Assembly (NCBI RefSeq): GCF_004114935.1
Contig: NZ_CP022221.1
Coordinates: 2,935,001 to 2,999,000, forward strand
Direction of reading: 5' to 3'
DNA from: Bradyrhizobium zhanjiangense
GTDB taxonomy: Bacteria; Pseudomonadota; Alphaproteobacteria; Rhizobiales; Xanthobacteraceae
DNA: 64,000 nt
A program made the translations under genes and the position numbers. Positions 20,201 to 28,214 of the stretch are shown here, piece after piece (position 1 is the stretch's first letter; each line of letters starts with the position of its first letter). Under the pieces are notes generated by a model. The model did not search any database, was not told the DNA's origin, and saw only the letters and a program-made list of their open reading frames with translations.

Positions 20201-20763
20201 AACGTCAAGCGCTGAACTTCTACTTCCCCGAGGATCGTCTGCAGTTTATCACTTTGAATTCAAATTGGGAGCTCGACGAGCACTTCCCGGTGCGCTCCAG
20301 TATAAACGCCGGCGCCCTGGCGAACGGAATTTGGGAAGCCGACGCGCTGCTTCGAAAGGACCAACTTTCGGCAGCTGACGTATTGCGCATCGGCGTGTGG
20401 CACCATCCGGCGACCGGCTCAGAGAAGATCGAACGAGATGCGTTCCTTGGGCAATTGCAACAAGCCGGCGTTCGACTTGGCTTGCACGGGCACGTTCACG
20501 AGGACAGAGCAGATCTAGTCGGGTATCTACATCCCGCCACCAGCATTCATATGATCGGGGCAGGCTCCTTTGGAGCGGTGAGCCGGGGTCGACCGGAGTC
20601 AACGCCCCGCTTGTATAATGTTCTCGAAGTCTCGCGCGATCTATCGAGCGTTCGAGTCAAGACGCGATGTCTGAGAAAAGACGGGGGCGCGTGGGAGCCT
20701 TGGCCGTTCTGGCCGAGCCAAGATCCCATGGAGAAGCGCGCGTACTATGATATCGCGTTTTAA
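17221..20763 (+). CDS. WD40 / Roc-like GTPase / zinc-ribbon / metallophosphoesterase protein
   Basis: This 1180-residue protein lacks a signal peptide. Residues 1-285 are WD40 repeats (GHTGWVWSVHF, DGTIRWWSVQSGACL). Residues 310-490 form a Ras/Roc-like GTPase: P-loop GESNVGKS 317-324, a switch in GTTHG, DMGGQDE 372-378, TKLD 432-435, SSKTG. Residues 500-740 resemble a COR-like region with winged helices. A zinc ribbon has C758/C760 and C782/C785. Residues 840-1180 are a calcineurin-type phosphoesterase with D850-H852, GDISD near 890, GNHD 926-929, WHH near 1061 and GHVH 1090-1093, all metal ligands present. ATG 17221 was chosen for GGAGAG seven bases upstream. The layout suggests a nucleotide-switched sensor with a phosphoesterase output. 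Confidence 0.85.
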   Translation: MFSPISLYRSISLRHTVVNCCEWSRSGELLAIGTQTGSIEIYAASGKLIRRIEAGDSVQSLSWSKNDSHIVYAASPEDIVIAAIDDENDVRRYSTHAGRSWSVAYSDSGRHIASAGEDGRLVVWRSGLPAEVLGTTKFSDQVNAVAWVDEEHLCVCCADGNFSVVPAFQETSVAGAGDEGRNAPLCAAVSSSGRLATGWKNGNVIVDRGRERLVLEGHTGWVWSVHFAAGEEVIVSDSQDGTIRWWSVQSGACLATIPSSKTVYGNIAVDSGRNRIAIPNDKRRLLELATIDTQSLLDRIAKEQIVQYCSAKVALVGESNVGKSCLALRLAEGKYEETGTTHGMKFWPIEPARLDPTASVPVDQKREVVLWDMGGQDEYRLIHQLFLHDTTVALVLLDPTRGRTALEEAEGWAKRLDKQLVGKSSAKFLVGTKLDADNDLVDVRGIDKLINEHEFTGYYPTSSKTGRGIAELAKAVAAELDWGKLGRTTRPRLFQTVRDEIEAARSRGEIVLLRKDLERRVSKLEGASFESSAVGTVVAQLALQGTIAVTRLSSDEQALVLNVAHIEIYAGSIVVAAKNNPRGVPAIQEKTLMSDEMKFPGIATEDRVSRLQERVVLECVVQLLIEHGICFEHEGLLVFPSLFVSGQGDERGELSHAVSLYYDFSGAIDNIYSSLVSAITISEQFGAVRLWDNRAEFTKSGQGTVGLKKVSRQRGFAHLDVYASEDASDAARDLFISVVESHLARHGVDIYEHVEVTCTCNHQFSEETIRQRIAEGHGDIGCPVCDRRVRISEGAKQARLRDPAIEKSTWALRSEIRRKKDDAVARAKRNISKNVKVDSAAPLRILHLSDLHISAHSKVDELLGPLCADLRDKRGGLAVEKLDYLVLSGDISDRAHQSEYETARKLVSGIISEFGLNAERCIVVPGNHDINWDVDVYEWTPKRKMSAEAMKSDNCLQQGNGYLIRNDRYPDRLRAFSEDFYHTLLQVPYPLQPERQALNFYFPEDRLQFITLNSNWELDEHFPVRSSINAGALANGIWEADALLRKDQLSAADVLRIGVWHHPATGSEKIERDAFLGQLQQAGVRLGLHGHVHEDRADLVGYLHPATSIHMIGAGSFGAVSRGRPESTPRLYNVLEVSRDLSSVRVKTRCLRKDGGAWEPWPFWPSQDPMEKRAYYDIAF

Positions 20764-20830
20764 CCTCGATGGTCGGGCCGCACGGCCGCGCTCCCGATAT
20801 AACTCCTCGGGCGGATATGGGGAGGGATGA

Positions 20831-21185
20831 ATGGCAGACCCTGCAGGGTGGCCCGCCATCATCGGCTGGTGGGCGGCGTCGGGTTGCTGGGCGGCTTAGC
20901 GTCGTTCGGGGACCGCTTCTATAAGGGGCGACCGGTAGGCTCCCTAACGACTCAAAATTCGTTCGGAAACAATGTGGTTCTAGTACGCGTCAAGAACGCG
21001 ACTAACTACGACGTAGTGATCACGTCCGCAACCGAACGCAAGGGCGTCTACTTCCTGGCGGACGGACCGGAGATCGAGAGCATCGTGCGGGGCCAGCTCG
21101 GGAAGGCCGCATTCAGGGCGTTCACGCTCAAGCCCAACGATGAGAAAGAACTGCGGGCCCAAGCGCTTTACAAGGATGGGATAGC
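20831..21185 (+). pseudogene. Sixth cassette gene, frameshifted and truncated
   Basis: An ATG at 20831 lies 67 bases after the phosphoesterase gene and starts MADPAGWPAIIGWWAASG. The frame changes near 20885 and continues with GLASFGDRFYKGRPVGSLTT to about KDGIAL at 21185, where ABC-permease sequence begins. No family was recognised; the visible part looks like a small beta-rich domain with an N-terminal hydrophobic segment. The 3' end was lost at the rearrangement junction. Confidence 0.5.
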
Positions 21186-21190
21186 TCTCG

Positions 21191-21451
21191 ATGGTCCGCC
21201 CCGGCCTCATGGCGACGTCGGTGTTCACCTTCGTGTTCGCCTGGAACGACTTTCTGTTCGCACTCGTGCTCACGCGCACCGAGGTCATCACCTTTCCGGT
21301 CATGCTGACGCACTATTTCGGCGGTCAATCGAATTTCCGGGTAAAGATCGCGGCGATGTCGGTCCTGGGGACGTTGCCGATCTTTGTCGCGGTCTCGGTG
21401 ATGCAGCGCTATCTCGTGCGCTGCATCTCGCTGGGCGCAGTCAAGGGTTAG
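21191..21451 (+). pseudogene. Sugar ABC permease C-terminal part, inverted
   Basis: About 85 codons read MVRPGLMATSVFTFVFAWND and onward to [15 protein letters not shown] with a TAG stop. This is the C-terminal third of a MalG-type permease, including the last membrane segments. The N-terminal two thirds of such a permease lie on the opposite strand at 21633-22208, ending where this part should begin. The two halves look like one gene cut by a small inversion. Confidence 0.75.
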
Positions 21452-21461
21452 GGAGAGCGGA

Positions 21462-21632
21462 GTGGCTGACGTCAAGCTGTCCGGAGTACACAAATATTAC
21501 GGCAACTTGCATGCGGTCCGGGGGGATCTCACCATCGCGGACGGCGAATTCGCTGTGCTGGTGGGGCCGTCCGGCTGCGGCAAGAGCACTCTGTTGCGAA
21601 CCATCGCCGGTCTCGAGGATCCGGATGGTGGT
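21462..21632 (+). pseudogene. Sugar ABC ATPase, N-terminal fragment
   Basis: A GTG/ATG-type start after GGGAGAGCGG leads to [18 protein letters not shown], then [20 protein letters not shown], which includes an intact Walker A motif. After about 57 codons similarity stops at about 21632, where the opposite-strand permease begins. It follows the permease C-terminus as in an intact MalG-MalK operon, so it belongs to the same inverted block. The signature motif, Walker B and regulatory domain are missing. Confidence 0.75.
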
Positions 21633-22208
21633 ACAGACAACTTTCCAGATCACCTCCCATCGGTTCAGGCCGTCGACGAGCGCGCTTTCCTCGAGCTCCA
21701 GCGGAACGTCGACGATGTAGCCGCGCATCATCCAGATCACGTAGGGAAGATTGAATGCCGTGTAGAGCAGGATCAGCCCGAAATAGCCGTCGACGAGGCC
21801 GAAATACACGTAAATCAGGAAGATCGGGAAGACGACAGCGATCGGCGGGATCATGCGCTGGGAGATGATCCACATCGTCAGGTTCTCGCCGCCGGTGCCG
21901 AACCGGGCGAGGCTGTAGGCGCAAAGCGTCCCGAGAACGATTGCGATGCCGGAGCTGACGCCTGAGACGATCAGGCTGTTCAGGATCGCCACGACGTCGC
22001 CATCCCTAAACAAGACGTAATAGTTCGAGAACTGGATCTGGCCGGGAATCCACAAGGGCGGAACGTGGTAGATCTCGTCCGGTGTCTTGAACGAGATCAT
22101 GAACAGCCAGTAGACCGGAAACAGGAACAGCAGGGTCACGATGCCGGCGCCGAGATAGCGGACAGCGAGAATGCGGGCTTTTCTGGCCGGAAGCCTGCCG
22201 ATCCTCAC
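21633..22208 (-). pseudogene. Sugar ABC permease (MalG-type), N-terminal part
   Basis: The GTG at 22208 overlaps the stop of the upstream permease (GTGA). About 190 codons follow with four to five membrane segments ([54 protein letters not shown]). The family EAA loop follows ([20 protein letters not shown]), after which the match ends at about 21633. The missing end is encoded at 21191-21451 on the other strand. The transporter cannot be made as arranged. Confidence 0.75.
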
Positions 22209-23131
22209 CGCGCAAGCTCCATGCGCTTGAGGACCAGGGTCGTGATCAGCGTCAGCAGCGCAATCACCAGGACGGAAATCGCGGCTGTGTAGCTGGTCTC
22301 GAATTGCGAGAAGCCCAGCACATAGGTGTAGAGCGAGATGGTCTCGGTCATCGAGCCCGGCCCGCCTTCGGTGAGGGCCCAGATGATATCGAAGATGCGA
22401 ACGAGATCGAGGCCGCGGATCAGGCAGGCGACGGCGATCACGGGCGCGATCGCCGGCAGAACGATCGCGCGAAGCACGCGCAGGTACGACGCCCCATCGA
22501 TCTCCGCAGCCTCGAGCTGCGACTGGTCCACATTCGACAGCGCGGCGAGCAGCAGCAGGAACATGAACGGCGACCACTGCCAGACCTCGCAGATAATGAT
22601 CGCTGGATAGACGTAAGCGGGATTGACCGTCCACAGGATCCGGACCGGTTCTCCAGCGATGAAGCTCAGAACCTGGCCAATCTGGCCGAAGCGGACGTCG
22701 AACATCAGACGCCACGTCGCGCCCGCGACGATTGGAGAGATCACCGTCGGAAGCACCAGCAGCGCGACGAAGATCTGCCGACCCGGCATGCGATCGATGA
22801 AGAGCAGCGCCATCAGGACGCCGACCAGCAGCTCCAGGGGAAGGGCGATCGCGGTGATGATGGCGGTATGAGCGAGCGAAGCCCAGAGGCGGGTATCCCT
22901 GAACAGCTCCGCATAGTTCAAGAGGCCAACGAAGGAGGTGTCGTTCTCGGTCATCGTGATGCGCTGGAAGCTCACGATCAGCGAGTAGATCAGAGGAAAC
23001 AAGCCGACCAGGAGGAGGATCAGAATGGCCGGCGCGACGATGAGATAGGGCAGGCGCTTCTCGAGCATGCGCCCGAAGCGGCTGGCGCGGCGTTGCTCTA
23101 CCGCGTTGCGACTTGCGGAAAGCGTCATCAT
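22205..23131 (-). CDS. Sugar ABC transporter permease (MalF/UgpA-type)
   Basis: This 308-residue inner-membrane protein has six predicted segments (LIVAPAILILLLVGLFPLIY first) and the EAA loop LEAAEIDGASYLRVLRAIVL that contacts the ATPase. The first of two adjacent ATGs at 23131 was chosen; it follows the binding-protein gene by 57 bases. The stop overlaps the GTG of the second permease, so the two were translationally coupled. The gene itself reads intact, but its partners (binding protein, second permease, ATPase) are broken, so the importer is probably dead. Confidence 0.8.
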   Translation of the reverse strand: MMTLSASRNAVEQRRASRFGRMLEKRLPYLIVAPAILILLLVGLFPLIYSLIVSFQRITMTENDTSFVGLLNYAELFRDTRLWASLAHTAIITAIALPLELLVGVLMALLFIDRMPGRQIFVALLVLPTVISPIVAGATWRLMFDVRFGQIGQVLSFIAGEPVRILWTVNPAYVYPAIIICEVWQWSPFMFLLLLAALSNVDQSQLEAAEIDGASYLRVLRAIVLPAIAPVIAVACLIRGLDLVRIFDIIWALTEGGPGSMTETISLYTYVLGFSQFETSYTAAISVLVIALLTLITTLVLKRMELAR

Positions 23132-23187
23132 CAGTCCAGGAAACGGCCGCACGGGAGGGCGATGCCTCCCGTGCGGATCCAAAGCAG

Positions 23188-24624
23188 CTATTGGGGATAG
23201 GCGCCGGGCTTTGCGGCCCAGACCCTGTAGACGGCTTTCTGGTTCTCGACGCCGACCTTCTCGGTGATCGCGTCGAATTGCTGCGCCGAGCGATCGAGAA
23301 TGGCCTTGGGGTCTTCGCCGGCCCACAGGCTCGAAATCGCCTTGGTCATCGCCTCGTCGTACTTGTCCTGTTGCAGCAGCGAGAGATCGAGCAGGCCCTT
23401 CTCGCCCGACGTCTTGATCGTGTCGAGATAGGCAGCAGCGTCAGGCCAGAGCGCACGGTATTTCTCGCTGGCGTAATGGGAGAGGCGGAGCGGATCGCGC
23501 AGCGTATAGGGGAGCTGGACGCGCTCGAGGCTGGTCTTCTTGCTGTTCAGCCACTGGATGAAGAGATACGCAGCCTCCTTGTTCTTGCTGGTGGCCGAGA
23601 CCGACAAGTCGAAGCCGACGCCGAGCTCGGGACGACCCAGAGGGGTGAGCGCGTAGCCGACCTTGCCGGCGACCTGCGATTTCGGCACCCACTTCAAAGC
23701 TTCCTCGCCCGAGCCATAGCCCGCGGCCCAGCGGCCGTAGGGCGGCCAGGAGATCGTCATGGCGGTCGTGCCCTGAAGGAACGCGGCGAGATTGTCGACG
23801 AAATTCCACTGCTCGACGCCGGGCGGCATGAACTCTGTTTTCCGCCAGCATCTGCTTGAATACCTTGAGGCCGACCTCGCCATTCACCGCGGCCTTCATG
23901 GTGTCGGCATTGAAGAACTTGCCGCCCTCCATGCGGAAGCGCTCCTGGAATATGTATTGCGGATAGGGCGCGGTGCGGAAGAATCCGGCGCCGTAGATCT
24001 TCGGCGCCATCTTGTCGGTGATGAACTGGCCGATCTCGTCGAACTGTTTCCAGTCCTTTGGCGGCGCAAGCTCGTAGCCGAACTTGGCCTTGAACGCGTC
24101 CTTCATCTTCGGATCGTCGAAGATGTCCTTCCGGTAATAGAGCAACATCACGTCGCCATCGTCCGGGAAGCCATAAATCTTCCCGTCATACTGCATCTGG
24201 TTGTCGGGTAGGCGGCCGCGATGTCCTGCAGCTCGTCGCGGTAGCCGAACCTGTCGACATATTTGTCAAGCGGCTCGAGTGCGCCGGCGCGTGCAAGATC
24301 GGGCATCCAGGATGGGATGACGTTCAGCGCGTCATAAGCCCCCGCGCCTGATTTGAAATCCTGCATGATCTTGGTGAACATCTGGTCGGTCGGCACCTCG
24401 ACCACCTTCACCTTGATGCCGGTGAGCTTCTCCCATTGCGGGCCCGAATAGTTCAACGGGTCCAGAGACTGGAGACCGGCCTCCCAGACGATGCTGATCG
24501 TTGTACCCGCGTACTTCTTCGCGGCTTCCACCGCTGTGTCGGCGGCATCCTTGTCGGCGGCCGGCGCTGAACCTGCAGCCAGCGCTAGCACTGCGGTCGC
24601 GCCAAGAAACGTCCTGAACTTCAT
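23188..24624 (-). pseudogene. Sugar ABC substrate-binding protein, two frameshifts
   Basis: The ATG at 24624 follows a purine-rich site (GGAGGAGGAGGAAGGG). A Sec signal (MKFRTFLGATAVLALAAGSA) starts a family 1 solute-binding protein (WEKLTGIKVKVVEVPTDQMF, SWMPDLARAGALEPLDKYV). The frame changes near 24195 (QYDGKIYGFPDDGDVMLLYY) and again near 23830-23880 (WNFVDNLAAFLQGTTAMTIS), then runs to 23188. Total coding length of about 480 residues is normal for the family. Two indels make it unlikely to function. It is the first gene of the transporter operon that continues through 23131 to 21633. Confidence 0.75.
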
Positions 24625-25104
24625 CCCTTCCTCCTCCTCCTCTCTTGCACGTCCGGAGTCCGGCAGAGCCGGCTTCGGAGCGTTTCTCACGTGATCCTGG
24701 CGGGTTAGTCAGCCGCTGGCGTGAACGGACGCTGTCGGCGGCGACCTGGCGAGAGAAACAAATTCATCTATGTCGAGGATTTGCAGCGCTGGCACATCGC
24801 TGGTCCGGGCTTGTCGCCCGCAACCTGAATGGACGCCAGTTGGCGTTGTAGAAGCACGCGTCCTCCCCAAAACGCTCGAGAGCGTTGACTTTGGCGGCTA
24901 GTCTGCGTCGAGGCGGAACTGGCCGACAAATGAGAACTTCATCGGTGAACCGCAGTCACCTATCTGCTGAGGTCTCTGAGAAGAAAAAACGAGTCGATCA
25001 TGCGGTTGCTCGGACCAGGCTGGAGAACAAGCTTGCCGGACGATCCAAACCGTAATGCTCGCGTAGGGTGGTGGCGGTGTAATCGTGACGGTACAGGCTG
25101 CGCT
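24625..25104. other. Intergenic stretch between GntR gene and binding-protein pseudogene
   Basis: No gene was recognised. It should hold the promoter of the minus-strand transporter operon, but no clear -35/-10 or sigma-54 site stands out. Confidence 0.4.
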
Positions 25105-25917
25105 TCAGGACAGTGGTCGCGGCCGCGGCGCCATTTCCGAGTCGAGGATCAGTCGACCATCGAGGCGCCCGTCCAGCCGCTTCACGTATTCTGAAGCTTC
25201 CTCCATGTGCGCCTTCATGAGCGCGCGGACGCGCTCGCTGTCGCGCGCGCGGGCGGCCTTGGCGATTTCCGTGTGAATCTTGACGTTGGCGCATCCGAAT
25301 CGCGTGTGCTCTTCCGGAGGCGTCTGGGTGCTGAAGACAACCAGCCGACGGAGCATCTCGTTGATCAGCTCGCATGCAAAGCGCAGGAAGGGATTTGGGT
25401 TTGCGGCCGCCAGGATGTCGTGAAAGTCGAGATCGGCCTGGCGTTGACGAACCAGAAGCGACGGCTCCTGCGAGGCCGGCTGACACGTCTCAATGTTCTG
25501 CTCCAGCGCGTCGAGCTGCTCGTCCGACAGAAATTTCACCGAGCCGGCAGCCAATTCCGGCTCCAGCAACCGTCGCGCCGCATAGATGTCCTCCATACTG
25601 ACCTCTTTGAAGAACAGGTAGTTCTGCAACAACTGAAAGGTGCGCTCGAGCGGCACCTCCATTATCGTCGCCCCGCCTGTCGGGCCGGTGCTGATAGTGA
25701 TCAGCCCCTGCACCTCGAGGGACTTGAGCGCCTCGCGGATCGTGCTCTTGCTGACCGAAAACAGCCGCTGAAGCTCCTTCTCCATCGGAAGCTTGTCGCC
25801 CGGGCGGAGGTTCTTCTGAGTGATCAGCTGCTTGATCTCTTCGGTAACCAGGTCGGCCCGCTTTTGAATTTTCAACCGGCCGCCGGGCCGGGGCGATTTT
25901 TCCAATTGGACCGTCAT
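25105..25917 (-). CDS. GntR/FadR family transcriptional regulator
   Basis: This 270-residue regulator has an N-terminal winged helix (LITQKNLRPGDKLPMEKELQ, FSVSKSTIREALKSLEVQGL) and an all-helical FadR-type C-terminal ligand domain with conserved Asp and His residues (DLDFHDILAAANPN, HTEIAKAARARD) that often bind a metal and a carboxylic acid. ATG 25917 was preferred to an upstream TTG because GGAG lies nine bases before it. It diverges from the lyase-transporter operon at 26095, and a perfect 14-bp palindrome lies between them. It probably controls that operon and perhaps the broken sugar transporter. Confidence 0.85.
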   Translation of the reverse strand: MTVQLEKSPRPGGRLKIQKRADLVTEEIKQLITQKNLRPGDKLPMEKELQRLFSVSKSTIREALKSLEVQGLITISTGPTGGATIMEVPLERTFQLLQNYLFFKEVSMEDIYAARRLLEPELAAGSVKFLSDEQLDALEQNIETCQPASQEPSLLVRQRQADLDFHDILAAANPNPFLRFACELINEMLRRLVVFSTQTPPEEHTRFGCANVKIHTEIAKAARARDSERVRALMKAHMEEASEYVKRLDGRLDGRLILDSEMAPRPRPLS

Positions 25918-26047
25918 TCCAGAATTCTCCAAAAGCTACCAATAGGTTCCAGGGTCGGCTCCGGGACGAACTAGGCGCGGGCCCACGGAAAGAGCCGACT
26001 CGTCGATTGACACTTCTTCCATAATAGGCATACTCATGCAAATCCGG

Positions 26048-26061
26048 TTTATCATGATAAA
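26048..26061. promoter_or_regulatory. Palindromic candidate operator for the GntR regulator
   Basis: TTTATCATGATAAA is a perfect 14-bp palindrome 34 bases before the lyase ATG at 26095 and 131 bases before the GntR gene. GntR/FadR proteins bind such short dyads, and the position would block or reset both divergent promoters. The assignment rests on position and symmetry only. Confidence 0.5.
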
Positions 26062-26094
26062 TAGAATAGACCGGTCGGATTAAAGGGAGCGAGC

Positions 26095-27060
26095 ATGGCG
26101 AGCGGGCAGAACATCCCGGAAATTTGGGCGGCCATTCACACGCCCTTCGATGCCTCCGGCGCCATCGACGAGGCGGGAGTCCGCCGGAACGTCCGTCACT
26201 ACATCGCGACTGGATTGGCAGGGGTGTTCTGCAATGGGCTGATCGGCGAAGTCTGGTCGCTCACGCTGCAGGAGAGAAAGCGTGTCATCGAGGTCATTGC
26301 GGACGAGGCGGGGGGGCGCCTTGGGATTTCCGTGGTGATCTCCGGTCCCTCGGTGGAGGAAACCATCGAGCTCGGCGAGCACGCGCGTCGGCTTGGCGTC
26401 AGCCACGCCGTGCTGATGGTCCCAACCTCGGGGCCGCGATCCCCCGCCCAGCAGTTCGCGTATCTGCACCACCTCTGTGTCCGGTTGGAGATGCCGATCG
26501 TCATCTTCAACGCGCGAACCGCCGCGGGCAGCCCATTGGACCCCGGCGTTTTCACGCAGCTCTGCTCGCTACCAAATCTCAAGCTCCTGAAGACGACGGG
26601 CAATGCAGCCGAGAACGCGGCGCTTCGCCAGGCTGCGCGAAATGGCGTCCTGGTGTCGGACCCGCTGGAAGAGAACTTCTTCGCCAACATGCAGGCCGAG
26701 GGTCAGCCGATCCTCTATGCCGACCCCGAGCCCTACCTCTATCAACGCGGCGAGTTTCGCCCGATCGCGGAATACGTGGCTCTGTTGGCGGCCGGACGGA
26801 CGGAAGAAGCAGAACGCATCTGTGCTTCACTCGCGCCGCAACGGATCATCTTCAACAAGTGGATCATGGACCCGCTGAAGCGCGGTCACATGCCGAACGC
26901 AGCGGTCAAGCATTGGTGCGATCTGATCGGCCTTGCCGGCGGCGCCGTGCGCTCGCCGGTCACGCCGCTGTCCGCTGCTGAAAGACGAGAGCTGGAAGCC
27001 GATCTCATCGCATGTTGCGCGCCCGGCCTGCTGTCTGCTGCCGAACGAATGTCGTCGTGA
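26095..27060 (+). CDS. DHDPS/NAL-family lyase or dehydratase
   Basis: This 321-residue protein has the class I aldolase-like TIM-barrel fold of the dihydrodipicolinate synthase family. Visible blocks are AAIHTPFDASGAIDEAGVRR (start of barrel), a GLIGEVWSLTLQERKRVIEV segment where DapA has GTTGES, and VIFNARTAAGSPL where DapA has YNVP. The Schiff-base lysine is probably in LKLLKTTGNA. The GTTGES-type motif is altered, so it is unlikely to be true DapA; family members act on 2-keto sugar acids and hydroxyproline derivatives. AAAGGGAG lies before the ATG. It opens the operon with the BMP transporter and semialdehyde dehydrogenase. Confidence 0.75.
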   Translation: MASGQNIPEIWAAIHTPFDASGAIDEAGVRRNVRHYIATGLAGVFCNGLIGEVWSLTLQERKRVIEVIADEAGGRLGISVVISGPSVEETIELGEHARRLGVSHAVLMVPTSGPRSPAQQFAYLHHLCVRLEMPIVIFNARTAAGSPLDPGVFTQLCSLPNLKLLKTTGNAAENAALRQAARNGVLVSDPLEENFFANMQAEGQPILYADPEPYLYQRGEFRPIAEYVALLAAGRTEEAERICASLAPQRIIFNKWIMDPLKRGHMPNAAVKHWCDLIGLAGGAVRSPVTPLSAAERRELEADLIACCAPGLLSAAERMSS

Positions 27061-27092
27061 CTTGCTGATTGCAATCTTCAACGGAGGGGAAC

Positions 27093-28205
27093 ATGACTTT
27101 GAAGCCTGTCGACCGTCGCTCGGTGCTCCAGATGCTGGCCGCTGCCGGCTCCGCACCATTCGTTCTTAAGAGTACCGTTGCCCGTGCGGAGACGCCGCTC
27201 ACCGTCGGAGTTCTCTACTCCGGCTCCAAGCAGGATTACGGCTTCAACCAGTCCCACGCGCAGGCCGCCGCGGCCCTGAAGAAGCTGCCCGGCATCAAAG
27301 TGATCGAGGAGGAGCGCGTTCCGGAAACGATCGCGGCCCAACGCAGCATGGAAGGCATGATCCGCCAGGACGGCGCTCAACTCATCCTGGCGACGTCCTT
27401 TGGCTACTTCAAGCCGCACGTTCTGGAGATGGCGGCCAAGTATCCGGACGTCACCTTCGCTCACACCGGCGGCGTGTGGACGGCGGGCATGCCCGAGAAC
27501 ATCGGTACTTTATACGCCTACATCTTCGAGGCGCAGTACATTTCGGGAATCGTCGCCGGCCACATGACGAAGAGCAAGAAGCTCGGCCTCGTCGCGGCGA
27601 AGCCGACACCCAACCTTCTGCGCAGCATCAACGCGTTGGCGATTGGCGCGCGCTCGGTCGATCCGGCCATTGAGGTGCAGGTCATCTTTACTGGCGACTG
27701 GGTGCTTCCTGTGCGTGAGGCGGAAGCGACGAACACGTTGGTCGACCAGGGGGCCGACGTCATCGCCGCCCAGGTCGATAGCCCGAAGGTCGTGATCGAG
27801 ACGGCGGAGAAGCGCGGCGTCATGTCATGCGGCTATCACTCGAGTCAGGCCGATGTGGCTCCCAACGGCTATCTCACGGGGGCTGAGTGGAACTGGATTA
27901 CGCCGTATCTCGTCTATGCCGGCAGCGTGCGTGGCGGCAAGAAGCCGGAGCACTATCTCCGTTCCGGCCTTGGCGATCATTTCGTCAAGAACAGTCCGTT
28001 TGGAAAACTCGTTACACCTGAGGCCCGCGCAGCGGCCGAGACGGCGCGGGCAGACCTCATCGGCGGCACGCGCGTGATCTACAGCGGCCCGCTCAAGGAC
28101 AACAAGGGCAACGTCGTCATCCCTGCCGGCGTCATGCAGAGCAGCAACGACCGTGCGCTCGACGGCATCAATTATCTCGTCGAAGGCATCATCGGCCAAG
28201 TCTAG
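27093..28205 (+). CDS. BMP-family ABC transporter substrate-binding protein
   Basis: This 370-residue periplasmic protein has a signal with a twin-Arg-like start (RRSVLQMLAAAGSAPFVL). The domain is the basic membrane protein (PnrA/Med) type: LTVGVLYSGSKQDYGFNQSH, YPDVTFAHTGGVWTAGMPEN, IVAGHMTKSKKLGLVAAKPT. BMP proteins usually bind nucleosides or related heterocycles. The ATG has GGAGGGG five bases upstream. It is followed by two permeases and a double-domain ATPase, as in purine nucleoside importers. The substrate cannot be fixed; the flanking lyase and dehydrogenase suggest a carbon source. Confidence 0.85.
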   Translation: MTLKPVDRRSVLQMLAAAGSAPFVLKSTVARAETPLTVGVLYSGSKQDYGFNQSHAQAAAALKKLPGIKVIEEERVPETIAAQRSMEGMIRQDGAQLILATSFGYFKPHVLEMAAKYPDVTFAHTGGVWTAGMPENIGTLYAYIFEAQYISGIVAGHMTKSKKLGLVAAKPTPNLLRSINALAIGARSVDPAIEVQVIFTGDWVLPVREAEATNTLVDQGADVIAAQVDSPKVVIETAEKRGVMSCGYHSSQADVAPNGYLTGAEWNWITPYLVYAGSVRGGKKPEHYLRSGLGDHFVKNSPFGKLVTPEARAAAETARADLIGGTRVIYSGPLKDNKGNVVIPAGVMQSSNDRALDGINYLVEGIIGQV

Positions 28206-28214
28206 GAGGCGCTC

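Noticed and set aside
22304..23200. 298-codon plus-strand frame opposite the ABC permease
   Set aside because: Charged, repetitive antisense shadow; the minus strand encodes a clear membrane protein.
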